Positions 40,952-50,203 of a stretch of 64,000 nt of DNA are shown here, piece by piece (position 1 is the stretch's first letter; the number at the start of each line of letters is the position of its first letter). Below the pieces are notes generated by a model that saw nothing but the letters and a program-made list of their open reading frames with translations, was not told the origin of the DNA and did no database searches. Made by a program: the position numbers and the translations under genes. This DNA is from Cedecea davisae DSM 4568 (GTDB lineage: Bacteria; Pseudomonadota; Gammaproteobacteria; Enterobacterales; Enterobacteriaceae), in the NCBI RefSeq assembly GCF_000412335.2, contig NZ_KE161030.1, positions 1,295,354 through 1,359,353 of the forward strand, given 5' to 3'.

Positions 40952-40994
40952 TACTGTATGAATATACAGTAATGCCTGTCAGGACAAAGATCAA
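40952..40994 (-). promoter_or_regulatory. LexA operator and sulA promoter
   Basis: The 20-mer at 40952-40971 is TACTGTATGAATATACAGTA on the plus strand, a CTGT-N8-ACAG LexA box close to consensus. On the minus strand its first six bases, TACTGT, serve as -10 with a TTGATC -35 at 40989-40994, 17 bases away, so LexA would block polymerase directly. Confidence 0.92.
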
Positions 40995-41147
40995 CCGAAA
41001 TTTCGGAAAGTGTCTCGCAATTTCTTTATGCAGATCCGGCGTAAAACAAATTGTCGTTGCTATAGCAGATAACGTTACTTATTTTCTGTTATTAGGGAGG
41101 CGAGTAACGCGGCCATTAATTTACTGTTTGATATATAAGGACAAACC

Positions 41148-41777
41148 ATGAAGGACGTCACGTATGTCAGGATCCATAAATCTCAAGAATGCCTTTCTCC
41201 GTTAGGAGACATTGGCTTTCGTCCGCTGTTCGGCGGCTACAGTCTGGCAGTCGAAGGCATTATCTTTGCTATGGTTTCCGAGGGGGAACTTTATCTTCGT
41301 GCCTGCGAGCAATGTGCTGACTATTTCAGCCAAAAATCTGCTCCGACGCTGATGTTTTATAAAAGAGGGTTACCGATTGAACTTAACTACTATCGCGTTG
41401 ATGAAGAACTTTGGAGCAATCATGACAAGCTTATCCAGCTTTCTTTTCAGTCTCTGAGCAGTGCGAGGCGGGAAAATGTACAGCGTAAGTTCAATTCTCA
41501 CAGATTGAAGGATCTGCCTAACCTCTCGATGAACATAGAAGTTATGCTGCGGGAAGTGGGTATTGGCGATTTTAATACTCTGCGCGTGTTTGGTGCCAAG
41601 CGGTCATGGCTCAGGCTGCGCAAGATTAAGAAACCGGTGGGGATTAAAGTGCTGCTGGCGCTGGCCGGCGCGATCCAGGGCGTGCATGAGGCGGTACTGC
41701 CGCTGGCCGTTCGTGAAGAGTTGACGGAATGGTGGCGCCGCTATGAGCAGCGCCAGCAACGTTATTCCGAGCAGTGA
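41148..41777 (+). CDS. sxy: Sxy/TfoX-family competence regulator
   Basis: Sxy works with CRP at CRP-S promoters to activate competence-type DNA-uptake genes. The length is 209 residues, as in E. coli. The N-terminal TfoX domain has FRPLFGGYSLAVEG and LYLRACEQ, and the C-terminal domain has the LREVGIGDFNTLRVFGAKRSWLRL region. Sequence is more divergent from E. coli than the neighbours. Its last 16 bases overlap the end of yccS on the other strand. Confidence 0.92.
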   Translation: MKDVTYVRIHKSQECLSPLGDIGFRPLFGGYSLAVEGIIFAMVSEGELYLRACEQCADYFSQKSAPTLMFYKRGLPIELNYYRVDEELWSNHDKLIQLSFQSLSSARRENVQRKFNSHRLKDLPNLSMNIEVMLREVGIGDFNTLRVFGAKRSWLRLRKIKKPVGIKVLLALAGAIQGVHEAVLPLAVREELTEWWRRYEQRQQRYSEQ

Positions 41778-43903
41778 GTGATTTGCTGCTGAAGACGAGA
41801 TATCTCAGGTAGCAGAGCAATCAGTAGCCCAATTTGCTGCAACACCAGCGGTTCTTTGGTTTCCGGGCGGGCCTCAAGCTGCGCGATGCGGGCAGAAAGC
41901 TGCTGCAAAGCGCTCTGAACGCGCAGTTCGTCGACCGGCAGATGATGCAGTGCGTCGTCAACATAACATACGGCGTCATCAAGCAGCAGCAGCGTTTCAC
42001 CGTGGTTCAGTTTTTCGCGGTGCGCCCCCAGCGCGGAAATATAGCTGTTAAAAGAATGGTTAAGGCACAGCAGCCGGAAAGCCGCTTCACGCATCTCCGG
42101 CGAAACTCGCGGTTCAGATGACATATTCGAGACAACCGAAGCGAGTTCCGCATCTTTATTGTGTGCATCCCGCCGCGCAATGCGGTATTCGACACGGTTA
42201 TCTCGTCCCTGATGGTATTGCTCAAGAATGGCATCCAGATAGCGGCAATTGGCGTTGAAAGCGCGCTCCACCACCAGCGGCAGCCTGCGGAACCGCCAGT
42301 CCGGCCAGACAAAACTCACCGCCGCCCAGGCAATTGCGCAGCCGAGCAGCGTATCGATAACACGCGGTAGCGCCACCTCAAAACCTTCGCCCAGCAGGTT
42401 AAAGCACAGCAGTACCAGCAGGGTGATAAACATCGTGGCGTGGGCATACTGCACATTGCGAAAAGCAAAGAACAGCACGCCGGTTATCACTATCAGCAGC
42501 AGCTGACCTTCAAGAGAAGGAACCAGCCAAAGCAGCGGCAGGCCGACGGCAACCCCAATTAACGTTCCGATTATTCGCAACGCCAGCCGCCGCCGGGTAG
42601 CGCTGTAGTTAGGCTGGCAAACAAACAGGCTGGTGAGCAGGATCCAGTAGCCGTGCTGAAGGCCGGTTATCTGAATAAACGCGTAGCCCACGCACAGAAC
42701 CAGCGACATACGCACCGCATGGCGGAACAGGGCGGATTCCGGCGTCAGATTACGAGCCAGGCGCTGCCAGATGTCACCGAAGCCGGTCAGCCGGTCATCT
42801 GCAAGGCGGTTATCCGGGTCATTCTGCGGCTCGGCTATTGCCTGTTCGGACTCGATATTGGCCAGTTGAGCATCTATTGCCCGCAGGTTATTAATCAGGA
42901 AACCCAGCGCTTTAATTTCGGAGGCGGACGCATGCCCCGCCCGAATTCGATCAAGCGCCGAGTCGAGGTGATTAAAAGCGCGCTCAAAGCGCGGATCGTG
43001 CTGGTAGGGCACGCGCAGCAGAATAGAGCGAGAAAGCTGCTGGCAGGCCTGAGATTGCATGGTTAGCAGCCGCTGAAAGCGAAACATTACATCGCTGTAG
43101 CGGAATTTATCGCGCAGAGCCTGGTATTGAATATGCGAGGAGCTGGCGCGTTCATGAATATCCTGGGCAACAAAATAATAATGCAGCGTTCTGCGCGTTC
43201 CTCTTTGCCCGCGATCGCCCCGCAGGCGCGTGAGTAGCGAACCTTTGGTCTGGTTCAGCGTGGTCACCAGCTGGCTGTTGGCCATTGCCAGTTCCAGCAT
43301 GGGGGCCTGGCTCTCTTCTTCTATATCCGGGTCAAACAGCGTGGCTTTAATTTCAAGATAGCTGGCAAGATTTTCGTAGCAGCGGGCGAGGTTATCCTGC
43401 AGCGGGCGGATGGGGAAAATTAAATGCCCTGCCAGCGTCAGCAGGTTATACCAGACAGCGCCTGCCAGCAGGAACAGCGGCTGTTGATACCAGTGCTCAT
43501 ACAAAGAAATGCCGAGCATGGTATAGATAGCTATCAGCAGGGCGCCAAAGGCAATCGTGGCGTAGCGCTGGCCCAGACCGCCGAGCAAAATAAAGCCGCT
43601 GGTTGAAATGGTCAGCCCCAGGGCAAACAGCCATGGCCACGGGAACAGCAGTTCCACGGAGGCGGAGGCAATAAAAAAACTCACCAGAGTAATCAGTAAA
43701 TTGCGCAGCCGTCCGCTCAGGCGATCGTCCAGATCCGTCAGCGCCGCGGCGACTACGCCCAGCGTCAGCGGGATGGTTAGTTTGACTTCCCCCAGCCACC
43801 ACGGCAGCGCCACGGTGCCGGTAAGCGCAATAAAAATGCGTAAGTTATAGAGCCAGGCGCTGTTCCAGGTATAGCGACGGACAAGAGGGCTAAGGGTCAG
43901 CAC
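41762..43903 (-). CDS. yccS: YccS, FUSC-family inner membrane protein
   Basis: YccS is a predicted inner-membrane protein of the FUSC (fusaric-acid-resistance-like) family with no firmly known substrate. The length is 713 residues (about 717 in E. coli). An N-terminal block of about six membrane helices (residues 15-165) is followed by a soluble region. A second membrane block (about 395-520, with GYWILLTSLFVCQPNYSATRRR) and a C-terminal soluble domain complete it. The start is GTG at 43903 with AGGAG upstream. yccF lies nine bases upstream on the same strand. Confidence 0.93.
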   Translation of the reverse strand: MLTLSPLVRRYTWNSAWLYNLRIFIALTGTVALPWWLGEVKLTIPLTLGVVAAALTDLDDRLSGRLRNLLITLVSFFIASASVELLFPWPWLFALGLTISTSGFILLGGLGQRYATIAFGALLIAIYTMLGISLYEHWYQQPLFLLAGAVWYNLLTLAGHLIFPIRPLQDNLARCYENLASYLEIKATLFDPDIEEESQAPMLELAMANSQLVTTLNQTKGSLLTRLRGDRGQRGTRRTLHYYFVAQDIHERASSSHIQYQALRDKFRYSDVMFRFQRLLTMQSQACQQLSRSILLRVPYQHDPRFERAFNHLDSALDRIRAGHASASEIKALGFLINNLRAIDAQLANIESEQAIAEPQNDPDNRLADDRLTGFGDIWQRLARNLTPESALFRHAVRMSLVLCVGYAFIQITGLQHGYWILLTSLFVCQPNYSATRRRLALRIIGTLIGVAVGLPLLWLVPSLEGQLLLIVITGVLFFAFRNVQYAHATMFITLLVLLCFNLLGEGFEVALPRVIDTLLGCAIAWAAVSFVWPDWRFRRLPLVVERAFNANCRYLDAILEQYHQGRDNRVEYRIARRDAHNKDAELASVVSNMSSEPRVSPEMREAAFRLLCLNHSFNSYISALGAHREKLNHGETLLLLDDAVCYVDDALHHLPVDELRVQSALQQLSARIAQLEARPETKEPLVLQQIGLLIALLPEISRLQQQITHCSE

Positions 43904-43912
43904 AAGCGCTCC

Positions 43913-44359
43913 TTATTGGAAACGACGGCGGGCGTTAGCCTCGCGAGCGGCTTGTGCGGTTTCAACAGATACCACGCGGCGGCCAACCGGCCACAGGGCG
44001 ATGGCGGCAATCTTGAAGTTCGCTATCCCCACCGGAATACCGATAATAGTGATGCACTGCGTAACGCCAGCCATGATATGCATAAGGCATAACCACCAGC
44101 CGAAGAAGATAAACCACAGAACGTTCAGCAGCGTACCGCCGGTATTCATCAACGCATTTTTTGACTGTGGGTTCAGATCGTCAACGTGAATAGCCTCGTT
44201 GCCGTACGGTAAGAAGGAGAGTTTGGTAATTTCCCAGCAGGAGCGGGTCAGCGGCAGGGTAAAAATCAGCACGATGCTAACCAGCGTAGCAAATAGCCAG
44301 GACAGGGTAGTGAAGAAACCACCTAAGACAAAGTTAAGGACATTTAATACAGTACGCAT
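43913..44359 (-). CDS. yccF: YccF inner membrane protein (DUF307)
   Basis: YccF is a small inner-membrane protein of unknown function with two YccF domains. It has 148 residues from MRTVLNVLNF at 44359, the E. coli length. The ATG at 44401 would add 14 residues of non-conserved sequence. Hydrophobic helices occupy about residues 8-40 and 70-125. The C-terminal SVETAQAAREANARRRFQ is strongly conserved. It is probably in an operon with yccS and divergent from helD. Confidence 0.93.
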   Translation of the reverse strand: MRTVLNVLNFVLGGFFTTLSWLFATLVSIVLIFTLPLTRSCWEITKLSFLPYGNEAIHVDDLNPQSKNALMNTGGTLLNVLWFIFFGWWLCLMHIMAGVTQCITIIGIPVGIANFKIAAIALWPVGRRVVSVETAQAAREANARRRFQ

Positions 44360-44488
44360 AATCACGCTTCCCTGGCAGAAAGTAACAGAATTGATAACCA
44401 CAACAATTGTAACGCGTTTTTACTCTGGAGCGTCATTCCATCGGCAGTTAAACTTAAGCTACAACCATCTCCAGGATTGGGCAATGTA

Positions 44489-46543
44489 ATGGAACTCAAA
44501 GCAACCTCTCTCGGCAAACACCTGGCGCAGCATCCGTATAATCGGGTCAAACTGCTGTCTGCTGGCGTTGAGGTCAAAGGCGACCGACATGAATATCTTA
44601 TCCCATTCAACCAGTTGATAGCGATCAACTGCAAGCGTGGCCTGGTGTGGGGAGAACTGGAGTTCGTGCTCCCGGATGACAAAGTCGTTCGCCTGCACGG
44701 AACAGAGTGGGCGGAGACGCAAAAATTTTTCCATCATCTCAATACGCTGTGGCTTAGCTGGAGCGAAGAGATGAGCGAAGTCGCCGCTGGGGTTCTTACC
44801 GCCCAGCGGGAAGAAATTGCCCGGCGAACTCGCCAGGAAAAATGGTTCAAACGCAGCGACATGCTCGAGTTACAGCAAAATCTGCGGGGAGCGATAGCGG
44901 CTCTGCCTTTGCCGCAAGGCCGCCTGACTGAATTTGAAAACTGCCGCGAAGCCTGGGCAATATGCAAGGCCTGGCTTGAGCAGGGCGAAGAGCGGCGTCA
45001 CCAGCGCAATGCCGCCTATACCGAGCGCATGCTGGAAAAATATGCCTCATTCTTCGAACAGGTGGAAAGCTCGGCACTGAACCCATCTCAGGCAAGAGCG
45101 GTAGTCAACGGTGAAGATGCGTTGCTGGTTTTGGCGGGAGCAGGGAGCGGTAAAACCTCTGTGCTGGTGGCTCGTGCGGGCTGGCTATTGCAGCGCGGCG
45201 AAGCCACGGAAGATCAAATTTTGCTGCTGGCGTTTGGCCGCCAGGCCGCGCAGGAAATGGATGAACGCATCTCCAGCCGCCTGAACACCGAGGCTATCTC
45301 AGCCAGGACGTTCCATTCCCTGGCGCTGCATATTATTCAGCAGGGCAGCAAAAAAGCGCCGCGAGTGAGCGAACTGGAAAGTGATACCGCCGCTCGCCAC
45401 CAGTTGCTAATTGAGAGCTGGCGGCAGCAGTGCCGCGAGAAAAAAGCAATGGCAAAGGGCTGGCGTCAGTGGCTGAGTGAGGAGCTGGAATGGGATGTCC
45501 CCGAAGGCGAATACTGGCTGGATGCGCGCCTGGCAAAACGGCTTGCGGGTCGCCTGGATCGCTGGCTTGGCCTGATGCGCATGCACGGCGGGTCGCAGGC
45601 AGAAATGATTGCCAGCGCACCCGAAGAGGTGCGGGAGCTGTTTACTAAACGCGTCAAGCTGATGGCTCCGCTGCTGAAAAGCTGGAAGAGCGCGCTTAAG
45701 GCAGAGGAAGCTGTTGATTTCTCCGGGCTGATTCATCAGGCGATAAATGTGCTCGAGAAGGGGCGGTTTATCAGCCCGTGGAAGCATATTCTGGTGGATG
45801 AATTTCAGGATATCTCCCCGCAGCGAGCGGCGTTGTTAGCCGCTCTGCGTCGTCAAAATTCCCACACCTCGCTCTATGCCGTGGGCGACGACTGGCAGGC
45901 GATTTATCGCTTTAGCGGCGCGGAAATGGCGCTGACTACCGCCTTCAGCCACCATTTTGGCGAGGGTGACAGCTGCGCGCTGGATACGACGTATCGTTTC
46001 AATGACCGCATCGGGGAAATTGCCAACGGCTTTGTACAGCAAAACCCGCATCAGCTACGCAAGCCGCTGAACAGCCTCTCAAAAGGGGATAAAAAAGCCG
46101 TGATGCTGCTGGCGGACGACAGGCTTGAGGATTTGTTAGACAAGCTCAGCGGTTACGCCCTCCCGGAGCAGCGCATTCTGGTACTGGCGCGCTATCACCA
46201 TCTGCGCCCGGCTAGCCTGGAGAAAGCCGCTACCCGCTGGCCGAAACTGAATATCGATTTTATGACTATTCACGCCAGTAAAGGCCAGCAGGCGGATTAT
46301 GTGATTATTCTGGGCCTGCAGGACGGGAAAGATGGTTTCCCGGCTCCGGCTCGCGAGTCAATCATGGAGCAGGCGCTTCTGCCGCAGCCGGAGGACTTCC
46401 CGGACGCCGAGGAGCGCCGTTTGCTTTATGTCGCGCTGACTCGTGCCCGGCACCGGGTTTGGCTGATGTTCAACAAACAGGAACCTTCTTCGTTTGTTGA
46501 GATACTGAAGCACCTTGGCGTGCCGTCTGCCAGTCGGCCCTGA
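44489..46543 (+). CDS. helD: DNA helicase IV HelD
   Basis: HelD is a 3'-5' superfamily 1 DNA helicase (UvrD/Rep-like). It has 684 residues from MELKATSLGK at 44489, as in E. coli. A TTG four codons upstream is rejected. An N-terminal domain of about 190 residues precedes the helicase core, which has Walker A LAGAGSGKTS, motif II LVDEFQDISPQRA, QAIYRFSGAE and the C-terminal VALTRARHRV. The stop codon directly abuts the mgsA stop on the opposite strand with no spacer. Confidence 0.96.
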   Translation: MELKATSLGKHLAQHPYNRVKLLSAGVEVKGDRHEYLIPFNQLIAINCKRGLVWGELEFVLPDDKVVRLHGTEWAETQKFFHHLNTLWLSWSEEMSEVAAGVLTAQREEIARRTRQEKWFKRSDMLELQQNLRGAIAALPLPQGRLTEFENCREAWAICKAWLEQGEERRHQRNAAYTERMLEKYASFFEQVESSALNPSQARAVVNGEDALLVLAGAGSGKTSVLVARAGWLLQRGEATEDQILLLAFGRQAAQEMDERISSRLNTEAISARTFHSLALHIIQQGSKKAPRVSELESDTAARHQLLIESWRQQCREKKAMAKGWRQWLSEELEWDVPEGEYWLDARLAKRLAGRLDRWLGLMRMHGGSQAEMIASAPEEVRELFTKRVKLMAPLLKSWKSALKAEEAVDFSGLIHQAINVLEKGRFISPWKHILVDEFQDISPQRAALLAALRRQNSHTSLYAVGDDWQAIYRFSGAEMALTTAFSHHFGEGDSCALDTTYRFNDRIGEIANGFVQQNPHQLRKPLNSLSKGDKKAVMLLADDRLEDLLDKLSGYALPEQRILVLARYHHLRPASLEKAATRWPKLNIDFMTIHASKGQQADYVIILGLQDGKDGFPAPARESIMEQALLPQPEDFPDAEERRLLYVALTRARHRVWLMFNKQEPSSFVEILKHLGVPSASRP

Positions 46544-47002
46544 TTATTTCAGGCGCTCGCTGAGATAGCGCTGGTAGTCAGGGATAAGAATATCAACGCT
46601 TTCGTTAAAGCCCGGCGACTGGATAATAAAATCAGCCGTGGAGAGGTTAGTGGCGACCGGAATGTTCCACACCGTCGCCAGGCGCAGCAGCGCTTTAACA
46701 TCCGGGTCGTGCGGCACGGCGTTAAGCGGGTCCCAGAAGAAAATCAGGACGTCAATTTTACCTTCTGAAATCAGGGCGCCTACCTGCTGGTCGCCGCCCA
46801 TTGGGCCGCTAAGCATCGCATGGACGTCAAGACCGGTGGCCCTCTGAATAAGATTACCCGTGGTTCCGGTTGCGTACAGCGTATGCCTTGCGAGCGTTGC
46901 TTTGTGGCGCTGTACCCACTTCAGGAGCGCATCTTTACAGTGGTCGTGAGCCACCAGCGCGATATGTTTCTTTACCCCGAGGGTGCGGGTTGTTAATTCC
47001 AT
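46544..47002 (-). CDS. mgsA: Methylglyoxal synthase
   Basis: MgsA converts dihydroxyacetone phosphate to methylglyoxal and phosphate, a bypass that relieves sugar-phosphate stress. The length is 152 residues, as in E. coli. Landmarks are [12 protein letters not shown] at the N-terminus, TGTTGNLIQ and the catalytic [11 protein letters not shown], then [20 protein letters not shown]. It converges with helD without spacer. Confidence 0.97.
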   Translation of the reverse strand: MELTTRTLGVKKHIALVAHDHCKDALLKWVQRHKATLARHTLYATGTTGNLIQRATGLDVHAMLSGPMGGDQQVGALISEGKIDVLIFFWDPLNAVPHDPDVKALLRLATVWNIPVATNLSTADFIIQSPGFNESVDILIPDYQRYLSERLK

Positions 47003-47104
47003 TGTTTTTTCCTGGGCTGTTTTTTAACTGCAGACAGCTTACTGGAAGCGCCCGGCGCTGCAAGAGAAGGGGATAAAAAAGCATGATGCTTTGTGAGCGG
47101 CGTC

Positions 47105-47761
47105 CTACGGCGCAGGGCTTTCTCTCGCCCAGCGTAAGAATTTTGCGCGCGTGGATTTGTCCGCCTGGTTAAACCAATATTTCAGGCGCTGTTCGGTAAG
47201 GGTTTCTGACGGTACGCGATCCAGCCCGTTTGCTGCCAGATCCTGCGTTTTATTCTCCATCGCAAGATCGGCAAAAGCCGGTATTGAAGCCTTTTTCCCC
47301 GCTTTGTTATAGCGCTGGGTTTCTTCTTCGTAATCCGTTCCGCGAGGATCGGGATGGATTTCAAGCTTATCCAGCCTGGCGGCGATAGGCTTTGAGAGGC
47401 CATCGACCAGCTTTATCTGGGGCATTGCCGCAAACCGTTCCCCCTCTTTGCGGGTATCAATATGCGGCAGCACTATGTTTACCTGGTCTATCTCTTTGCT
47501 ATCAAAACTCAGCACCAGCGGCGGTGAAATCCAGGTATATCGCCCGGGCGGGCCAGCGCTAAAGTTTTTTTCAACCCGCAGCACCAGCTGGTGCGGGCCA
47601 TTATCTATTTCTATACTGTCAGCGCCTTTCAGCAGCGAGCTGGAAACCCTTTTACCGTCGAGTACCAGCAAATCTATCTCGCCTGACAGACGCAGAGTCG
47701 TTCCCCAGGCCAACGCTGGCATCATCAGAATCAACGCTACTAAAGATAAGCCGGCTCTCAT
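47105..47761 (-). CDS. yccT: YccT, UPF0319 periplasmic protein (curli-associated CsgI)
   Basis: YccT is a small secreted protein of the UPF0319 (DUF2057) family, reported in Salmonella and E. coli to inhibit curli assembly. The length is 218 residues (220 in E. coli). The signal peptide ends near residue 20 (MMPALAWG). The mature domain begins TTLRLSGEIDLLVLDGKRV and contains IEIDNGPHQLVLRVEK. It is downstream of mgsA-directed transcription and divergent from yccU. Confidence 0.9.
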   Translation of the reverse strand: MRAGLSLVALILMMPALAWGTTLRLSGEIDLLVLDGKRVSSSLLKGADSIEIDNGPHQLVLRVEKNFSAGPPGRYTWISPPLVLSFDSKEIDQVNIVLPHIDTRKEGERFAAMPQIKLVDGLSKPIAARLDKLEIHPDPRGTDYEEETQRYNKAGKKASIPAFADLAMENKTQDLAANGLDRVPSETLTEQRLKYWFNQADKSTRAKFLRWARESPAP

Positions 47762-47930
47762 TTCACTCTCCCTGGTTGAGCATGCTGGGCGGATATTTCA
47801 AATCTTTACTCAAACTCCATCTATTAACATATAGACATATTTTCGGAAATTGCGCTCTTTGCTCGCGGCAGAAACATGGCCGGGGGGAGTGGATTGGCAT
47901 ACACTTCAGACAACATCCAACGGGGGCGCT

Positions 47931-48344
47931 ATGAAACCGAACGAAATCGAAACAATCCTGAAAACGACCCGCACCATTGCGCTGGTGGGTGCCAGCGACA
48001 AGCCCGACCGCCCGAGCTATCGGGTGATGGACTATCTGTTGAAGCAGGGTTACGAAGTGATCCCCGTGTCGCCAAAAGTGGCCGGTAAAACATTACTGGG
48101 GCAGCAGGGCTACGCGACGCTCGCCGATATCCCGAAAAAAATCGATATGGTTGATGTTTTCCGTAATTCAGAAGCCGCGTGGGGCGTTGCTCAGGAAGCA
48201 ATAGCTATCGGGGCTAAGACGCTGTGGATGCAGCTTGGCGTCATCAATGAACAGGCCGCGGTGCTGGCGCAGAATGCTGGATTAAACGTGGTGATGGACA
48301 AGTGTCCGGCAATTGAGATACCGAGGCTCGGGCTGGCTAAATAA
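47931..48344 (+). CDS. yccU: YccU, CoA-binding domain protein
   Basis: YccU is a small cytoplasmic Rossmann-fold protein of the CoA-binding family; its physiological role is unknown. It has 137 residues from MKPNEIET at 47931, the E. coli length, with a GGGGG element upstream. The frame is open to 47850 but those codons are not conserved. Landmarks are [18 protein letters not shown] and [12 protein letters not shown] shared terminator separates it from the converging hspQ. Confidence 0.94.
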   Translation: MKPNEIETILKTTRTIALVGASDKPDRPSYRVMDYLLKQGYEVIPVSPKVAGKTLLGQQGYATLADIPKKIDMVDVFRNSEAAWGVAQEAIAIGAKTLWMQLGVINEQAAVLAQNAGLNVVMDKCPAIEIPRLGLAK

Positions 48345-48346
48345 GA

Positions 48347-48372
48347 AAAACCCCGCAAGAGCGGGGTTTTTT
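48347..48372. terminator. Bidirectional terminator between yccU and hspQ
   Basis: AAAACCCCGC (48347-48356) pairs with GCGGGGTTTT (48361-48370) around AAGA. Confidence 0.92.
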
Positions 48373-48373
48373 G

Positions 48374-48691
48374 TCAGTTACGCAGGCGCGGAGCCTGGAG
48401 CTGTTGGCGTATCGAGGCGGCCAGTTCGTCCATTGAAGGCTGCTCGGGGTGCTCGTCGTCGTCTTCAGAACTGAGCTGAGCTTCGGCGAGATAGGTATGA
48501 ATCGCCTGGCCATCATCATCTTCCATCACAACGTGGTACCAGGGAGCGGCGCGAAGTGCGCTATTGTCGGCCAGCTCATCTTCCTGAGGCTCATCGAGCG
48601 AATACTCGGGGTCGATATCGACCACTACGCCCAAATAGCCCAGCAAAGAATGGCGAACCTGCTGACCAATACCGTATTTGCTGGCAATCAT
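48374..48691 (-). CDS. hspQ: Heat shock protein HspQ
   Basis: HspQ is a small heat-shock-induced protein that promotes degradation of mutant DnaA and acts as a Lon specificity factor. It has 105 residues from [10 protein letters not shown] at 48691, as in E. coli. An ATG two codons upstream is an alternative. The HspQ DNA-binding-like beta fold includes [21 protein letters not shown] and [13 protein letters not shown]. The acidic tail [13 protein letters not shown] is conserved. A sigma-32-type promoter lies just upstream. Confidence 0.96.
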   Translation of the reverse strand: MIASKYGIGQQVRHSLLGYLGVVVDIDPEYSLDEPQEDELADNSALRAAPWYHVVMEDDDGQAIHTYLAEAQLSSEDDDEHPEQPSMDELAASIRQQLQAPRLRN

Positions 48692-48724
48692 AGTCACCTC
48701 CCGGGAACATTACTCTGCATACTA

Positions 48725-48752
48725 ATATGCGGGCAACCTTCCGCTTTTCAAG
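48725..48752 (-). promoter_or_regulatory. Sigma-32 (heat shock) promoter of hspQ
   Basis: On the minus strand CTTGAAA (48746-48752) is followed after 12 bases by CCCGCATAT (48725-48733), close to the RpoH pattern CTTGAAA-N11-16-CCCATnT. It begins right after the rlmI stop codon, about 34-60 bases before hspQ. Confidence 0.75.
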
Positions 48753-49943
48753 CTACATGACTCGACAGGCAAACCCCTTCAGATACAGCCCTTCCGGGTA
48801 GGTTGCGATCACCGGGTGATCGGCGGCCTGACGGAACTGCTCTATAAATTGTACATCACGCCCGGCATCTACGGCGGCGTCGGCGATGATTTTCTGGAAT
48901 AAATCCGTGGTCATCAGGCCGGAGCAGGAGAAGGTCATCAGGATGCCGCCCGGGTTGAGCAGCTGGATTGCCAGCATGTTGATGTCTTTATACCCACGGC
49001 AGGCGCCCGACAGCTGGTTTTTGTTTTCAACGAACTTTGGCGGATCCATCACGATGACGTCGAATTTCTCGCCCTGGTCACGGTATTTACGCAGCAGCTT
49101 GAATACGTCATCGCGCAGGAATTCGGCTTTGCTGAGGTCGAGCTTGTTCAGCTCAACGTTCTGCTTCGCAATATCCAGCGCGTCCTGAGAGGTGTCTACG
49201 CTTATCACCTGGCGGCAGTTGCCCATCAGGGCAGAAACGGCAAAACCACCGGTATAAGAGAAGCAGTTCAGCACGCGCTTGTCTTCTACGTAGCGGCGGG
49301 TAGCGAAGCGGCTATCGCGCTGGTCAAGATAGTAGCCGGTCTTGTGCCCGGCCTGAATATCAACCAGCAGCTTCATGCCGTGCTCTTCAATCGGCAGCAG
49401 GGCAGGAGGCAGCTCGCCGCTTACCGGACCCTGAGTTAGCTCCATCCCTTCTTTTTTACGCACCGCAACGTCGGAGCGGTCATAAATAGAGCATTCCGGG
49501 TACAGGGTTTGCAGGGCTGCAACCAGCGCCGGGCGCTGATATTCGGCACCAGCCGACAGCAATTGCAGCACCAGGAAATTGCCAAAGCGGTCGATAGTCA
49601 CGCCCGGCAGGCCGTCGGACTCACCGGCAATCAGGCGGTAGCTGTCCAGACCGTCACGTTTAGCCAGCCAGTCACGCCACTGCTGCGCCTGCTGCAGGCG
49701 ACGGGTGAAGAAGGCGATGTCGATGCTCTCATCCTGGTTAAAGGTCCAGACGCGGGCGCGAATTTGCGACTCGGGTGAAAACGCAGCGCGAGCCAGCCAT
49801 TTCCCCTGGCTGTCTACTACATCAACCGTTTCGCCGAGATTGGCCTTGCCTTCAAGGCGCGCAACCGCACCGGAGAAAACCCATGGATGACGGCGCAATA
49901 ACGATTTCTCGCGCCCTTTGGCTAACACTAAACGTACGCTCAT
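48753..49943 (-). CDS. rlmI: 23S rRNA m5C1962 methyltransferase RlmI
   Basis: RlmI methylates C1962 of 23S rRNA using SAM. The length is 396 residues, as in E. coli. An N-terminal PUA domain (about residues 3-80) is followed by a central region and a Rossmann methyltransferase with [17 protein letters not shown] and FSCSGLM. Start [21 protein letters not shown] is the family start. hspQ follows with its own heat-shock promoter. Confidence 0.97.
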   Translation of the reverse strand: MSVRLVLAKGREKSLLRRHPWVFSGAVARLEGKANLGETVDVVDSQGKWLARAAFSPESQIRARVWTFNQDESIDIAFFTRRLQQAQQWRDWLAKRDGLDSYRLIAGESDGLPGVTIDRFGNFLVLQLLSAGAEYQRPALVAALQTLYPECSIYDRSDVAVRKKEGMELTQGPVSGELPPALLPIEEHGMKLLVDIQAGHKTGYYLDQRDSRFATRRYVEDKRVLNCFSYTGGFAVSALMGNCRQVISVDTSQDALDIAKQNVELNKLDLSKAEFLRDDVFKLLRKYRDQGEKFDVIVMDPPKFVENKNQLSGACRGYKDINMLAIQLLNPGGILMTFSCSGLMTTDLFQKIIADAAVDAGRDVQFIEQFRQAADHPVIATYPEGLYLKGFACRVM

Positions 49944-50203
49944 AATTTTTTTGCTGCTTTGCTAAGAAATGGGCGCCATTTTCAGGTTTAGGGCGGGTAA
50001 TTGCAATGGAATAACGCGAAAAGTGCCGCCGGGCTGCAACAGAATATCCTGTAATTATAATTGAATATATATGCTTAATTTCGGTATTTATATTTATTAT
50101 GATATTTTTAATTGGTTGATGAGCATGGCATTTTGTTTTTATAAATGTGGGTATAAATGTTCTGCGTATTATTCGAACCCTTCATTTCTCAAGGAGAGAC
50201 ACC
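49944..50203. other. AT-rich intergenic region upstream of the M14 peptidase
   Basis: This 260-base gap between divergent genes is markedly AT-rich from 50040 on. The short ORF 50071-50307 there has no recognisable similarity and runs into the peptidase in another frame. An AAGGAGA ribosome site ends it. Confidence 0.5.
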
